Shown here piece by piece: positions 8,545 to 17,406 of a stretch of DNA of 42,276 bases. The stretch is taken from contig JAGYID010000011.1 in assembly GCA_018606725.1 (NCBI GenBank), positions 1 to 42,276 on the forward strand, in the 5' to 3' direction. Position numbers and translations under genes: made by a program. The first letter of the stretch is position 1. The number at the start of each line of letters is the position of its first letter. The DNA comes from Acidobacteriota bacterium. Its GTDB lineage: Bacteria; Acidobacteriota; Polarisedimenticolia; Gp22-AA2. Below the pieces are notes generated by a model. The model did not search any database, had not been told where the DNA came from, and saw only the letters and a list, made by a program, of their open reading frames with translations.

Positions 8545-8763
8545 TCAGTGGTTCGTTTCGATGATCTTCGGCGAGGCCTTGATGATGAAGACCTCTTCGC
8601 TGCCGTCCGGATTGACCTTCACGACCCGGTGCAGCAGGACCCGCTTGTTGTCCTTGGTCGCCACGATGGTGTTGACGTAAATGTCCTCGGCGAGCGGCTC
8701 GTCGGCGGTCTCCTCGGCGAGTCTGGGCTTCAGCGGCTTCAGGTTCCAATCCTGGATCTTCAT
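8545..8763 (-). CDS. Small (72 aa) hypothetical protein
   Basis: MKIQDWNLKPLKPRLAEETADEPLAEDIYVNTIVATKDNKRVLLHRVVKVNPDGSEEVFIIKASPKIIETNH; near-consensus promoter upstream. Confidence 0.6.
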   Translation of the reverse strand: MKIQDWNLKPLKPRLAEETADEPLAEDIYVNTIVATKDNKRVLLHRVVKVNPDGSEEVFIIKASPKIIETNH

Positions 8764-8815
8764 CGTCGTTGCCTCCCCGCGTCGAGCCAGCCGAACACCC
8801 CGCGGTGACACTGTT

Positions 8816-8844
8816 TATATACTGAAAGCGGGGGTGCGCGTCAA
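8816..8844 (-). promoter_or_regulatory. Sigma70-type promoter for the 72-aa protein
   Basis: On the minus strand: TTGACG, 17-nt spacer, TATATA. Confidence 0.65.
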
Positions 8845-8854
8845 GCGCGGAGAT

Positions 8855-8872
8855 TGTAAGCAAATCCTTACA
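8855..8872. promoter_or_regulatory. Inverted repeat, candidate operator
   Basis: TGTAAG-caaatc-CTTACA, perfect 6-bp arms, just upstream of the 8816-8844 promoter and between divergent genes. Confidence 0.45.
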
Positions 8873-8992
8873 GTTCTGTCGCTTAATGAAAGTCAATGCG
8901 GTCGTCGCGAGACGCAAGTGCCTCACCGCCCGCGGTTGGCGGCGCCCGTGTCATTGTTGCTATACTGACGCGGTCCCCGGGAGGGCTTCCCC

Positions 8993-10174
8993 ATGCGCAA
9001 GGCCATCATCGTCGCCGCGTGTCGCACACCGATCGGCAGATTTCTGGGGTCGCTGAAGGGATTCCCGGCGACCGAGCTGGGCGGGCTGGTGGTGCGCGAG
9101 GCGGTCCGGCGCGCCGGCCTCCGCCCCGAGCAGGTGGACGAAGCGATCATGGGGAACGTCCTGTCGGCGGGGCTCGGACAGAACCCGGCCCGCCAGGCGG
9201 CGCTCAAGGGCGGCCTGCCGGTGACCGTCCCGGCGTTGACCATCAACAAGGTCTGCGGCTCGGGCTTGAAGGCGGTGGCGCTGGCCGCCCAGGCGGTGCG
9301 CGCCGGCGATCACGACGTCGTGGTGGCCGGCGGCATGGAGTCGATGAGCAACGCGCCGTTCCTGGTGGGCGGGGCGCGCGAGGGACTGCGGCTCGGTCAC
9401 GGCGAGCTGGTCGATTCGATGATCCACGATGGGCTGTGGGACGCTTTCGAGAACGTCCACATGGGCTGCTGCGGCGAGGCGGTCGCCGGGAAGTACGGGA
9501 TCTCCAGGCAGGCTCAGGACGAGTACGCGCTCGGCAGCCACCGCAGGGCGATCGCCGCCATCGACGGCGGCAAGTTCAAGGCCGAGATCATCCCGGTGCC
9601 GATCCCCCAGAAAAAGGGAGCGGCCATCTCGTTCGAGGTTGACGAGGGGCCGCGCCGGGAGACGTCTCTCGAGGCGCTGGCGAAGCTGAAGCCGGCGTTC
9701 CAGGAGGGCGGCACGGTCACGGCGGGCAATGCGCCGGGGGTCAACGACGGCGCCGCGGCGCTGGTTGTCGTGGCGGAGGAGCGCGTCGCGAAGACCGGCG
9801 TCAGGCCGCTGGCCGAGATCGCGGCCTACGCCAGCAGCGGCATCGAGCCGAAGATGGTCATGATGGCGCCCCTGGAAGCGATCCGGAAGGTGTTGGCGAA
9901 GACCGGCTGGAGCGCCGACGAGGTCGACCTGTACGAGCTGAACGAGGCCTTCGCGGTGCAGTCTGTGGCGCTGGTGCGTGAGCTGAAGCTGCGGCCCGAG
10001 CGCGTCAATGTCCACGGCGGCGCGGTGGCGCTCGGCCACCCGATCGGCTGCAGTGGTGCGCGGGTGCTCACCACCCTCCTGTACGCCATGGCGGAGCGCA
10101 AAGCCGCCAAAGGGGTCGCGGCCCTCTGCCTGGGCGGCGGCAACGCGGTCGCCATGGCGGTCCGGACCGTCTGA
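8993..10174 (+). CDS. Acetyl-CoA acetyltransferase (thiolase)
   Basis: [76 protein letters not shown]. Confidence 0.95.
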   Translation: MRKAIIVAACRTPIGRFLGSLKGFPATELGGLVVREAVRRAGLRPEQVDEAIMGNVLSAGLGQNPARQAALKGGLPVTVPALTINKVCGSGLKAVALAAQAVRAGDHDVVVAGGMESMSNAPFLVGGAREGLRLGHGELVDSMIHDGLWDAFENVHMGCCGEAVAGKYGISRQAQDEYALGSHRRAIAAIDGGKFKAEIIPVPIPQKKGAAISFEVDEGPRRETSLEALAKLKPAFQEGGTVTAGNAPGVNDGAAALVVVAEERVAKTGVRPLAEIAAYASSGIEPKMVMMAPLEAIRKVLAKTGWSADEVDLYELNEAFAVQSVALVRELKLRPERVNVHGGAVALGHPIGCSGARVLTTLLYAMAERKAAKGVAALCLGGGNAVAMAVRTV

Positions 10175-10196
10175 GGGGATTCGCGGAGGTCGGACC

Positions 10197-11057
10197 GTGC
10201 AGACGATCGGCGTCATCGGGGTCGGCCAGATGGGGCGGGGGATCGCCCAGGTGGCGGCCGCCGCCGGCCTGGCGACGCTCATCCACGACAAGGCCGAGGG
10301 CGCGGTGACGGCCGCCCGGTCGAGCATCGAGAAGGGGCTCGCCCGGCTGGTCGACAAGGGCGCGCTCGCCGCCGCCGATCGCGACGCCACCCTGTCCCGC
10401 ATCCGCCCCGCCTCGGAGATCGCCGCCATGGCGGATGCCGACTTCGTCGTCGAGGCGGTCAGCGAGAGCCTGCCGCTGAAGACCGCGATCTTCGAAGCGC
10501 TCGACCGCATCTGCCGCCCCGGGGCGATCCTGGCGAGCAACACCTCGTCGCTGCCGATCACCCGGATCGCCGCCGCCACCCGCCGCCCCGACCGGGTCAT
10601 CGGCATGCACTTCATGAACCCGGTGCCGGTCATGCAGCTGGTCGAGATCGTCGCCGGCCAGCTCACCTCGCCCGCGACCGTCGAGCAGACGCGCGCCCTG
10701 GCGATCCGCCTCGGCAAGTCCCCCGTGCTGGCGCAGGACTATCCCGGCTTCATCAGCAACCGGGTGCTGATGCCGATGATCAACGAGGCGATTTTCGCCC
10801 TCTACGAAGGGGTCGGCGGGAGGGACGACATCGACACGGTCATGCGGCTCGGGATGCGGCACCCGATGGGCCCTCTGCAACTGGCCGACTTCATCGGTCT
10901 CGACACCTGCCTGTCGATCATGGAAATTCTCCATCAGGGGTTCGGCGACCCGAAATACCGCCCCTGCCCGCTGCTGCGGCGGATGGTCGATGCCGGCATG
11001 CTGGGGAAGAAATCCGGGCGGGGCTTCTATGACTACCCCCCGGAGGGGAGCGCGTGA
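10197..11057 (+). CDS. 3-hydroxybutyryl-CoA / 3-hydroxyacyl-CoA dehydrogenase (GTG start at 10197)
   Basis: [85 protein letters not shown]. Confidence 0.94.
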   Translation: MQTIGVIGVGQMGRGIAQVAAAAGLATLIHDKAEGAVTAARSSIEKGLARLVDKGALAAADRDATLSRIRPASEIAAMADADFVVEAVSESLPLKTAIFEALDRICRPGAILASNTSSLPITRIAAATRRPDRVIGMHFMNPVPVMQLVEIVAGQLTSPATVEQTRALAIRLGKSPVLAQDYPGFISNRVLMPMINEAIFALYEGVGGRDDIDTVMRLGMRHPMGPLQLADFIGLDTCLSIMEILHQGFGDPKYRPCPLLRRMVDAGMLGKKSGRGFYDYPPEGSA

Positions 11058-14000
11058 ACTCCCGCGCCGCCGCGGCGCGGCCGTCGATCGCGGCCTTCCT
11101 CGATCGGATCCTGCGTTCCGAGAAGTTCGGCGATGACGTCGTCCACGTCGCCGGCCTGCCCGGCCGGGCGGCGGCATTCGCGGGTCTCTCCGGGCCGCCG
11201 CTGCCGGATGCCCTGGCTGCGGCGCTGTCCGATCTCGGAGTCGCCCGCCTGTACTCGCATCAGGCGGAAGCGATCGATCACGCGCGCGCCGGACGGGACG
11301 TCCTGACCATCACCCCGACCGCCAGCGGCAAGAGCCTCATCTACCTGCTGCCGACCCTCGAGACCTGCCTGAGGCGGCCGGGCGCCCGCGCCCTGTACCT
11401 GTTCCCCTACAAGGCGCTGGCGCAGGATCAGCTGCAGGGGATCGAGGAGCTGGCGGCGGCGGTGTCGCGCCACGGCGGGACGCTGCGGGCCGACGGCGCT
11501 CTGCCCGGGACCGGCGGGCGGCCGGTGCGGGCGGCGATCTACGACGGCGACACGCCGGACGCGCGCCGCCGGCGGATCAAGGCCGACCTGCCCGACATCC
11601 TGGTCACCAACCCGGACATGCTGCACCTCGGCATCCTGGCGCATCACGACGACTGGCGGGCCTTCTTCCGCGACCTTGCCTTCGTGGTCATCGACGAGCT
11701 GCACGTCTATCGCGGCATCTTCGGCTCGCACCTGCACCACACCCTGACCCGGCTGCAGCGGATCGCCCGCCTGCACGGCGGGGCGCCGAAGTTCATCGCC
11801 TCCTCGGCGACCATCGGCAACCCCGGCGGCCTCGGCCGCGCCATGACCGGGCGGGAATTCGCCGTGGTCGAGGAGAGCGGCGCGCCGCGGGCCGAGAAGC
11901 ATCTGCTGTTCCTCAATCCCCGCATCAGCCCGTACACCGCGGCCGCCCAGATCATGACCTGGGCGCTCGACGAGGATTTCCGGGCGATCGCCTTCACCAA
12001 GGCGAGAAAGATCACCGAGCTTCTGCACTCCTGGCTGCTGCAGGGCGCGCCGCAGTATCGCGATCGGATCAGCGCCTACCGCTCCGGTTACCTGCCGGAG
12101 GAGCGCCGGGCGATCGAGAAGCGCCTGTTCGACGGCAGCCTGCAGGGGGTCATCGCCACCAGCGCACTGGAGCTGGGCGTCGATATCGGCGGTCTGGATG
12201 TCTGTCTGCTGGTCGGCTATCCGGGGAGCATCGTGTCATCGTGGCAGCGCATCGGCCGGGTCGGGCGGGAGGATCGCCCGTCGTTGACGGTGCTGGTCGC
12301 CATGCCGGACGCCCTCGACCAGTACTTCATGACCCATCCGGAGGAATTCCTGAAGCGCGGCTACGAGGAGGTGGTGTTCGACCCGCACAACCGGGTCATC
12401 GAGCGCGCCCATCTCGTGTGCGCCGCCTCCGAGTCGCCGCTGCGCGATCCGGACGACCGGGCGCATTACGGCGAAGCCGGCTTCCAGGCGATCGCAGACC
12501 TGGAGCGCGAGGGAGCGCTGGCGCGCGACGCCGAGGGCCAACGCTGGTTCGCGCTCCGCCGCCGGCCGCAACGCGACGTCAGCCTGCGCTCCGCCGGCGC
12601 GACTTACACCATCTTCGACGAAGGCAGCGGCCGCATCATCGGCACCATCGACGCGGTGCGGGCATTCCACGAGACCCATACCGGCGCCGTCTACCTGCAT
12701 CACGGCACCCAGTACCTGGTCAAGGATCTGTCCATCGAGGCGCGCCGCGTGCGCGTAGTTCCGGCGGACGTCGACTACTACACCGAGGTGCGCGGCGAGA
12801 AGGAGACCGAGATCCTCGAGGTCATGGAGGAGCGGACCATCGGGCCGCTGCGCGCCCGGCTCGGCCGCCTGCGGATCCGCGAGAAGCTGACCGGCTACGA
12901 GAAGCGGCGGCTCCACGGCCGGGACCGGCTCGGTCTGTTCGAGCTCGACCTGCCACCGCTGACCTTCGAGACCGTCGGGCTGTGGATCGTCCTGCCGGAT
13001 GCCGTGCGCGACATGGTGGTGCGCCGCGAGGAGCACTTCATGGGCGGCATCCACGCGGCCGAGCACGCCATGATCGGCCTGTTCCCGCTGCTGGCGATCT
13101 GCGACCGTGGCGACATCGGCGGCATCTCCTATCCCCAGCATCCGCAGATCGGCGCCGCCGCCATCTTCATTTATGACGGCCACCCGGGCGGGGTCGGGCT
13201 GGCGGCGAAGGGATTCGGGGCGCTCGACGACCTGGTCGGCCGGACCGCCGACCTGCTCGCCGCCTGCCCCTGCGAGGGCGGCTGCCCATCGTGCATCCAG
13301 TCGCCCAAGTGCGGCAACGGCAACAACCCGCTCGACAAGTCGGCCGCCCGCCTGATCCTGGAAGTGCTCGGCGGGCGGGCCGCGCTGGAAGGAGGATCGA
13401 CCATGGAGAGCACGGCGCGGGAAGGTTTGCGGATGGTGCAGGTCAACGCCACGACGGGCGCCGCGGGCGCGCCCCTGCGCGCCATGGGCCGGGGCGAGGA
13501 GTCGGAGCCGTCGCCGGCGCCGCGACGGCGCGGCTCCGATGGAGGCGGGGCGAACCGCGAGCAGGTGCTCTTTCTCGACATCGAGACCCAGAAGAGCGCC
13601 GACGAGGTCGGCGGCTGGCAGCACATCGCCGACATGAAGCTGGCGCTGGCGGTGACCTACAACGATGGCACCTCGGAATTCAAGACCCACCTCGAGAAGG
13701 ACGTCGAACGGCTGCTTCTCGATCTGGTCATGGCCGACAAGGTCGTCGGCTACAACATCGACCGGTTCGATCTCGAGGTCCTCAAGGGATACGGCCGCCG
13801 GGACATGTCGCGGATCCGCACCTTCGACATGCTGGCCGACATCTACCGCAAGCTCGGCTTCCGCCTGAAGCTGACCGATGTGGCGGAGGCGACTCTCGGG
13901 GTCGCCAAGAGCGCCGACGGTCTGCAATCGTTGAAATGGTGGAAGGAGGGGCGGGTGGATCTGATCGAGCAATACTGCCGCCGCGACGTCGAGATCACCC

Positions 14001-14092
14001 GCGACCTCTACCGCTTCGGCGGCACCAACGGCTACGTCCTCTACCGCGATCGCGACGGCCGTCAGCTCCGCCTGCCGGTCGACTGGAAATAG
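11054..14092 (+). CDS. DExH helicase with C-terminal Zn-binding DUF1998-type region (MrfA/YprA-like) fused to a DEDD-type 3'-5' exonuclease (MrfB/YprB-like)
   Basis: Helicase motifs TPTASGKSLIYLLPTLE, VVIDELHVYRG, SSATIGN, ATSALELGVDIGGLD, QRIGRVGR; Cys cluster CPCEGGCPSCIQSPKCGNGNNPLDK; then VLFLDIETQ, VVGYNIDRFDLEVL, YCRRDVEITRDLY. GTG start overlaps the previous stop by 4 bp. Confidence 0.9.
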   Translation: MNSRAAAARPSIAAFLDRILRSEKFGDDVVHVAGLPGRAAAFAGLSGPPLPDALAAALSDLGVARLYSHQAEAIDHARAGRDVLTITPTASGKSLIYLLPTLETCLRRPGARALYLFPYKALAQDQLQGIEELAAAVSRHGGTLRADGALPGTGGRPVRAAIYDGDTPDARRRRIKADLPDILVTNPDMLHLGILAHHDDWRAFFRDLAFVVIDELHVYRGIFGSHLHHTLTRLQRIARLHGGAPKFIASSATIGNPGGLGRAMTGREFAVVEESGAPRAEKHLLFLNPRISPYTAAAQIMTWALDEDFRAIAFTKARKITELLHSWLLQGAPQYRDRISAYRSGYLPEERRAIEKRLFDGSLQGVIATSALELGVDIGGLDVCLLVGYPGSIVSSWQRIGRVGREDRPSLTVLVAMPDALDQYFMTHPEEFLKRGYEEVVFDPHNRVIERAHLVCAASESPLRDPDDRAHYGEAGFQAIADLEREGALARDAEGQRWFALRRRPQRDVSLRSAGATYTIFDEGSGRIIGTIDAVRAFHETHTGAVYLHHGTQYLVKDLSIEARRVRVVPADVDYYTEVRGEKETEILEVMEERTIGPLRARLGRLRIREKLTGYEKRRLHGRDRLGLFELDLPPLTFETVGLWIVLPDAVRDMVVRREEHFMGGIHAAEHAMIGLFPLLAICDRGDIGGISYPQHPQIGAAAIFIYDGHPGGVGLAAKGFGALDDLVGRTADLLAACPCEGGCPSCIQSPKCGNGNNPLDKSAARLILEVLGGRAALEGGSTMESTAREGLRMVQVNATTGAAGAPLRAMGRGEESEPSPAPRRRGSDGGGANREQVLFLDIETQKSADEVGGWQHIADMKLALAVTYNDGTSEFKTHLEKDVERLLLDLVMADKVVGYNIDRFDLEVLKGYGRRDMSRIRTFDMLADIYRKLGFRLKLTDVAEATLGVAKSADGLQSLKWWKEGRVDLIEQYCRRDVEITRDLYRFGGTNGYVLYRDRDGRQLRLPVDWK

Positions 14093-14198
14093 GCGGCGGC
14101 CCCGCCCGGCGATGGCCCGGTCGGACCCGGCTCGACGCCCCCCGCCCGGCGCGTTCCTTGATCCCGGGCGCGTGAACGTGATAGAAAACCGCCCGTCA

Positions 14199-14217
14199 CG
14201 CGCGGTTCCGCCGCGCG
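14199..14217 (+). other. Hairpin in the HU-gene leader
   Basis: CGCGCGG-TTCCG-CCGCGCG, perfect 7-bp stem. Confidence 0.5.
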
Positions 14218-14256
14218 GGCCGGAGCCGGTCTCACACCGAACGGGGGAGAACCAGG

Positions 14257-14532
14257 ATGACTCGCACGGAACTGATTGAAGCGATCGCGCAGGAAGCGGG
14301 CACGGACAAGCAGCAGGCCAAGGGGTTCCTCGAGGGCTTCACGCGCGTCATCGAGAACGAGATGCGGAAGGAAGGCGATGTCCCGCTCGCCGGCCTCGGT
14401 AAGTTCCGCGTCGTCAAGCGCAACGCCCGCACCGGCCGCAATCCCGCCACCGGCGAGACGATTCAGATTCCCGCCAAGACCGCCGTCAAGTTCACGGTCG
14501 CCAAGGCGCTCAAGGACATCATCAAGAAGTAG
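14257..14532 (+). CDS. HU-family DNA-binding protein
   Basis: MTRTELIEAIAQEAGTDKQQAKGFLEGFTRVIENEM...LAGLGKFRVVKRNARTGRNPATGETIQIPAKTAVKFTVAKALKDIIKK. Confidence 0.95.
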   Translation: MTRTELIEAIAQEAGTDKQQAKGFLEGFTRVIENEMRKEGDVPLAGLGKFRVVKRNARTGRNPATGETIQIPAKTAVKFTVAKALKDIIKK

Positions 14533-14533
14533 A

Positions 14534-14980
14534 GTGTCGGACCGCCACGTCCGCGAGCTCTGCCAGGAGATCTACGTCCAGGATCTCGCCCTCGCGCTTT
14601 ACGGCGTGTACGTGGCCCGGCTCACCGACGCCGGCGGCCGCGCCTGCCTGGAAGTCTACCTGGCAGCCGAAGCCGAACGCCGCCGCCGGCTCGAGGAGGC
14701 CATCGCCAGGACGGGGTTCCGGCCGGCGGCCGCCCTGCGGCGCCTGTTCGCCGCCGCCGGACGGGCCTACGGCGGAGTCACCTCCTGGCTCGGGACGCGC
14801 GTCATGCTGCGCATCGTCCTGTCCGCCAGTCGGCGCGCCTCGCGACGCGCCTGCGCCCGCCTGGAGGCGGCACCGACCGCGGAGCAGCAGTACCTCGCCG
14901 CGTTGCGCGCCCGCAACGAGGGCGACCTTGTCGAAGCGGTGCGCCAGCACCTGATCGACACCCGGCCGCAACGATCCTGA
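14534..14980 (+). CDS. Unknown helical protein with COQ7/ferritin-like layout (GTG start)
   Basis: VSDRHVRELCQEIYVQDLALALYGVYVARLTDAGGRACLEVYLAAEAERRRRLEEAI...; starts 1 bp after the HU stop codon. Confidence 0.6.
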   Translation: MSDRHVRELCQEIYVQDLALALYGVYVARLTDAGGRACLEVYLAAEAERRRRLEEAIARTGFRPAAALRRLFAAAGRAYGGVTSWLGTRVMLRIVLSASRRASRRACARLEAAPTAEQQYLAALRARNEGDLVEAVRQHLIDTRPQRS

Positions 14981-14998
14981 GGTCCCGGCGTGCGCCGG

Positions 14999-16327
14999 TC
15001 ACGCCGGGACGGCGAGCGTCTCGTCGTCCGCGGCGGCGGTGACGCGGGCCGGGAGGAACGTGTTCATCAGCGGGGCGACCGGCCGATCACCGCAGTCGAG
15101 GCCCAGATCGATGAAGTTGTCGGACAGGGCGCGCAGCCGGCCGTCGGGGCGGATGGCGCGCAGCGCCAGGACCGGCAGCGTCCGTCCGAGGAACGAGCGC
15201 CGGAACCCGAGCGACAACCGCGCTCCGAGATCGCGCAGCCGGGCGCCGCGCTCCTTGACCGACGCGCCCGGGACCCGCCCCGGCAGCCGATCGGCGGGCG
15301 TGCCGGGGCGCGGCGAATACGAGAAGACGTGCAGGTAGTTGAGCGGCGAGGAGGCCACCAGATCGACGGTCGCCCCGGCCTCCTCGTCTGTCTCGCCGGG
15401 GAACCCGACGATCAGATCCGCTCCCAGCCCGATCGACGGGAGAGCGCGTCGCAGAGTCTCCACGACGCGCACATAGTCGCGCGCCCGGTACGGGCGGCGC
15501 ATGCGCGCCAGGACGCGGTCGCTGCCGCTCTGCAAGGGGATTTGCAAATGCGGCGCGATCCGCCCGCCGGTCTCGGTCAGGCAGCGCACGATGTCCGGCG
15601 TGACGGTCCTCGGCTCGAGCGAGTTGAGGCGGATGCGGAAGTCACCCGGCAGGGCCGCCGCCCGCCGCAGCAGCGCGGCGAGCGAGGTGGGCGGGACGAG
15701 ATCGCTGCCGTAACCGCCTGTGTTGACGCCGGTGAGGACGATCTCCCGGGAGCCGATCGCGATCAGGCGCCGCAATGTGCCCAGGAGCGATTCCGGTGGA
15801 ACGCTGCGGCTGCCGCCGCGCACCGACGGGATGATGCAATAGGAGCAGCGGAGGTCGCAGCCGTCCTGAATCTTGAGATAGACCCGGGTGCGGTCGCCGG
15901 GGTCCGGCAGGGGATCGCAACCGCCGGTGGTCCCGAAGCGCCCCAGCGGCGGCGCCGTCGCGTCATAGCGCAGGCCGGTGGCGGCGGCCGCCAGCGCCGG
16001 GATCCTGGCGGGTCCCTCCCGGAGCCCGACCACGTGATCGATCTCCGGGAGGGCGGCGACGGCGGCGGCGTCGCGCTCGGCGTAGCAGCCGGTGGCGATC
16101 AGCAGGGCGCGCGGGTTGGCCCGCCGGAGCCGGCGGGCGATCTGACGCGCCTCGCGGTCGGCGTTGTGCGTCACCGTGCAGGTGTTCAGGATGACGACGT
16201 CCGCCCCCGTCATCGGATCGCCGGCGGCGCGCTCCATCCCGAGGGCGCGCAGGCGCCCTTCGAGGGCGCCTGATTCGGACTGGTTCAGCTTGCAGCCGAG
16301 AGTCAGGATCCGATAGGTGGGGACCAT
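14999..16327 (-). CDS. mtaB: tRNA (N6-L-threonylcarbamoyladenosine(37)-C2)-methylthiotransferase, radical SAM
   Basis: [86 protein letters not shown]. Confidence 0.93.
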   Translation of the reverse strand: MVPTYRILTLGCKLNQSESGALEGRLRALGMERAAGDPMTGADVVILNTCTVTHNADREARQIARRLRRANPRALLIATGCYAERDAAAVAALPEIDHVVGLREGPARIPALAAAATGLRYDATAPPLGRFGTTGGCDPLPDPGDRTRVYLKIQDGCDLRCSYCIIPSVRGGSRSVPPESLLGTLRRLIAIGSREIVLTGVNTGGYGSDLVPPTSLAALLRRAAALPGDFRIRLNSLEPRTVTPDIVRCLTETGGRIAPHLQIPLQSGSDRVLARMRRPYRARDYVRVVETLRRALPSIGLGADLIVGFPGETDEEAGATVDLVASSPLNYLHVFSYSPRPGTPADRLPGRVPGASVKERGARLRDLGARLSLGFRRSFLGRTLPVLALRAIRPDGRLRALSDNFIDLGLDCGDRPVAPLMNTFLPARVTAAADDETLAVPA

Positions 16328-16330
16328 AAC

Positions 16331-16888
16331 CTACGACGTCCGGGCCGGCTCCCGGGATTCCTTCAGGCTGCGGTTGCGCTCGGTCACCTTGCGCGCCAGC
16401 GCGGCCTTGAAGTCGTGCAGGCGCCGTCGCAGCTCCGGGTTGGAGGTCGCCAGGATCTGCACCGCCAGCAGACCGGCGTTGGTGGCGCCGGACTTGCCGA
16501 TCGCCATCGTCGCCACCGGGACTCCGCCCGGCATCTGCACGGTGGACAGGAGGGCATCGAGTCCCTGCAGCGACGACGACGGCAGCGGCACGCCGATGAC
16601 CGGCAGGATCGTGTGGGCGGCCACCACGCCGGCGAGATGGGCGGCGTGACCCGCGCCGACGATGATCGCGCCGAAGCCGTTCTTCTCGGCTTCGCGGGCG
16701 TGCCGGGCGGTGATCTCGGGGGTTCGGTGCGCCGAGGTGATGTCGATCTCGTACGCGACCCCGAACTCCTGCAGGACGCGGACCGCCTCATCCATCACCG
16801 GCAGATCGCTGTCGCTGCCCATGGCCACCCAGACCTTCAGGCGGCCGCCGGCGCTGTTCCTGGTCTTCCTGGCGGGTTCCCTGGCCAC
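16331..16888 (-). CDS. purE: N5-carboxyaminoimidazole ribonucleotide mutase
   Basis: [85 protein letters not shown]. Confidence 0.95.
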   Translation of the reverse strand: MAREPARKTRNSAGGRLKVWVAMGSDSDLPVMDEAVRVLQEFGVAYEIDITSAHRTPEITARHAREAEKNGFGAIIVGAGHAAHLAGVVAAHTILPVIGVPLPSSSLQGLDALLSTVQMPGGVPVATMAIGKSGATNAGLLAVQILATSNPELRRRLHDFKAALARKVTERNRSLKESREPARTS

Positions 16889-17017
16889 GATCGTCCCTCC
16901 GTCGACGGTGCGCGAAACGCCGGAATTGTAGCAGACGGACGCGTCGTCAAAGGGAGAACGATCGGTGACGCCGCCCCGGGAGCGGGTGGGGAGGGCTCAG
17001 GTCTTCAGGCCGGGTCT

Positions 17018-17248
17018 TCAGGCGATGGTGCGCGCGGAGGTCCGGATCGGCTCCTCGCACTGGCACCGCCCCAGGCGGCGGTTGCAGGCGAAGCAGTAGT
17101 CGTGCCGGGCGAAGAAGTCGGCCATCTCCTCCTGCCAGGCGTCGATGAATCCCATCTTCTCGTAGTCGCCCATGTCGCTCAGATCGAGCAGCAGGCGGAT
17201 GTTCTCGCGCGATTCGTGGTAGGCCCGCAGAAGGTCGAAAATCTTCAT
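17018..17248 (-). CDS. Small (76 aa) Cys-rich protein, putative metal-binding tail
   Basis: MKIFDLLRAYHESRENIRLLLDLSDMGDYEKMGFIDAWQEEMADFFARHDYCFACNRRLGRCQCEEPIRTSARTIA. Confidence 0.6.
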   Translation of the reverse strand: MKIFDLLRAYHESRENIRLLLDLSDMGDYEKMGFIDAWQEEMADFFARHDYCFACNRRLGRCQCEEPIRTSARTIA

Positions 17249-17298
17249 CGTGTCATCCGATTCGGTGTGGTGGGTCTCCGCACCCGGGGATTATGCCA

Positions 17299-17314
17299 CC
17301 GGGAGCGCTCCCGG
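17299..17314. repeat. 16-bp perfect palindrome
   Basis: CCGGGAGCGCTCCCGG, in the gap between purD and the 76-aa ORF. Confidence 0.6.
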
Positions 17315-17406
17315 CGCCACGGAGAGAGGCGAGGCGATGCGGCGGCGAAACCGCAGCCGAGGGCCGGACGGCGGGGACGGGCGACGCAGGAGGCCCGGAT
17401 CGACGC

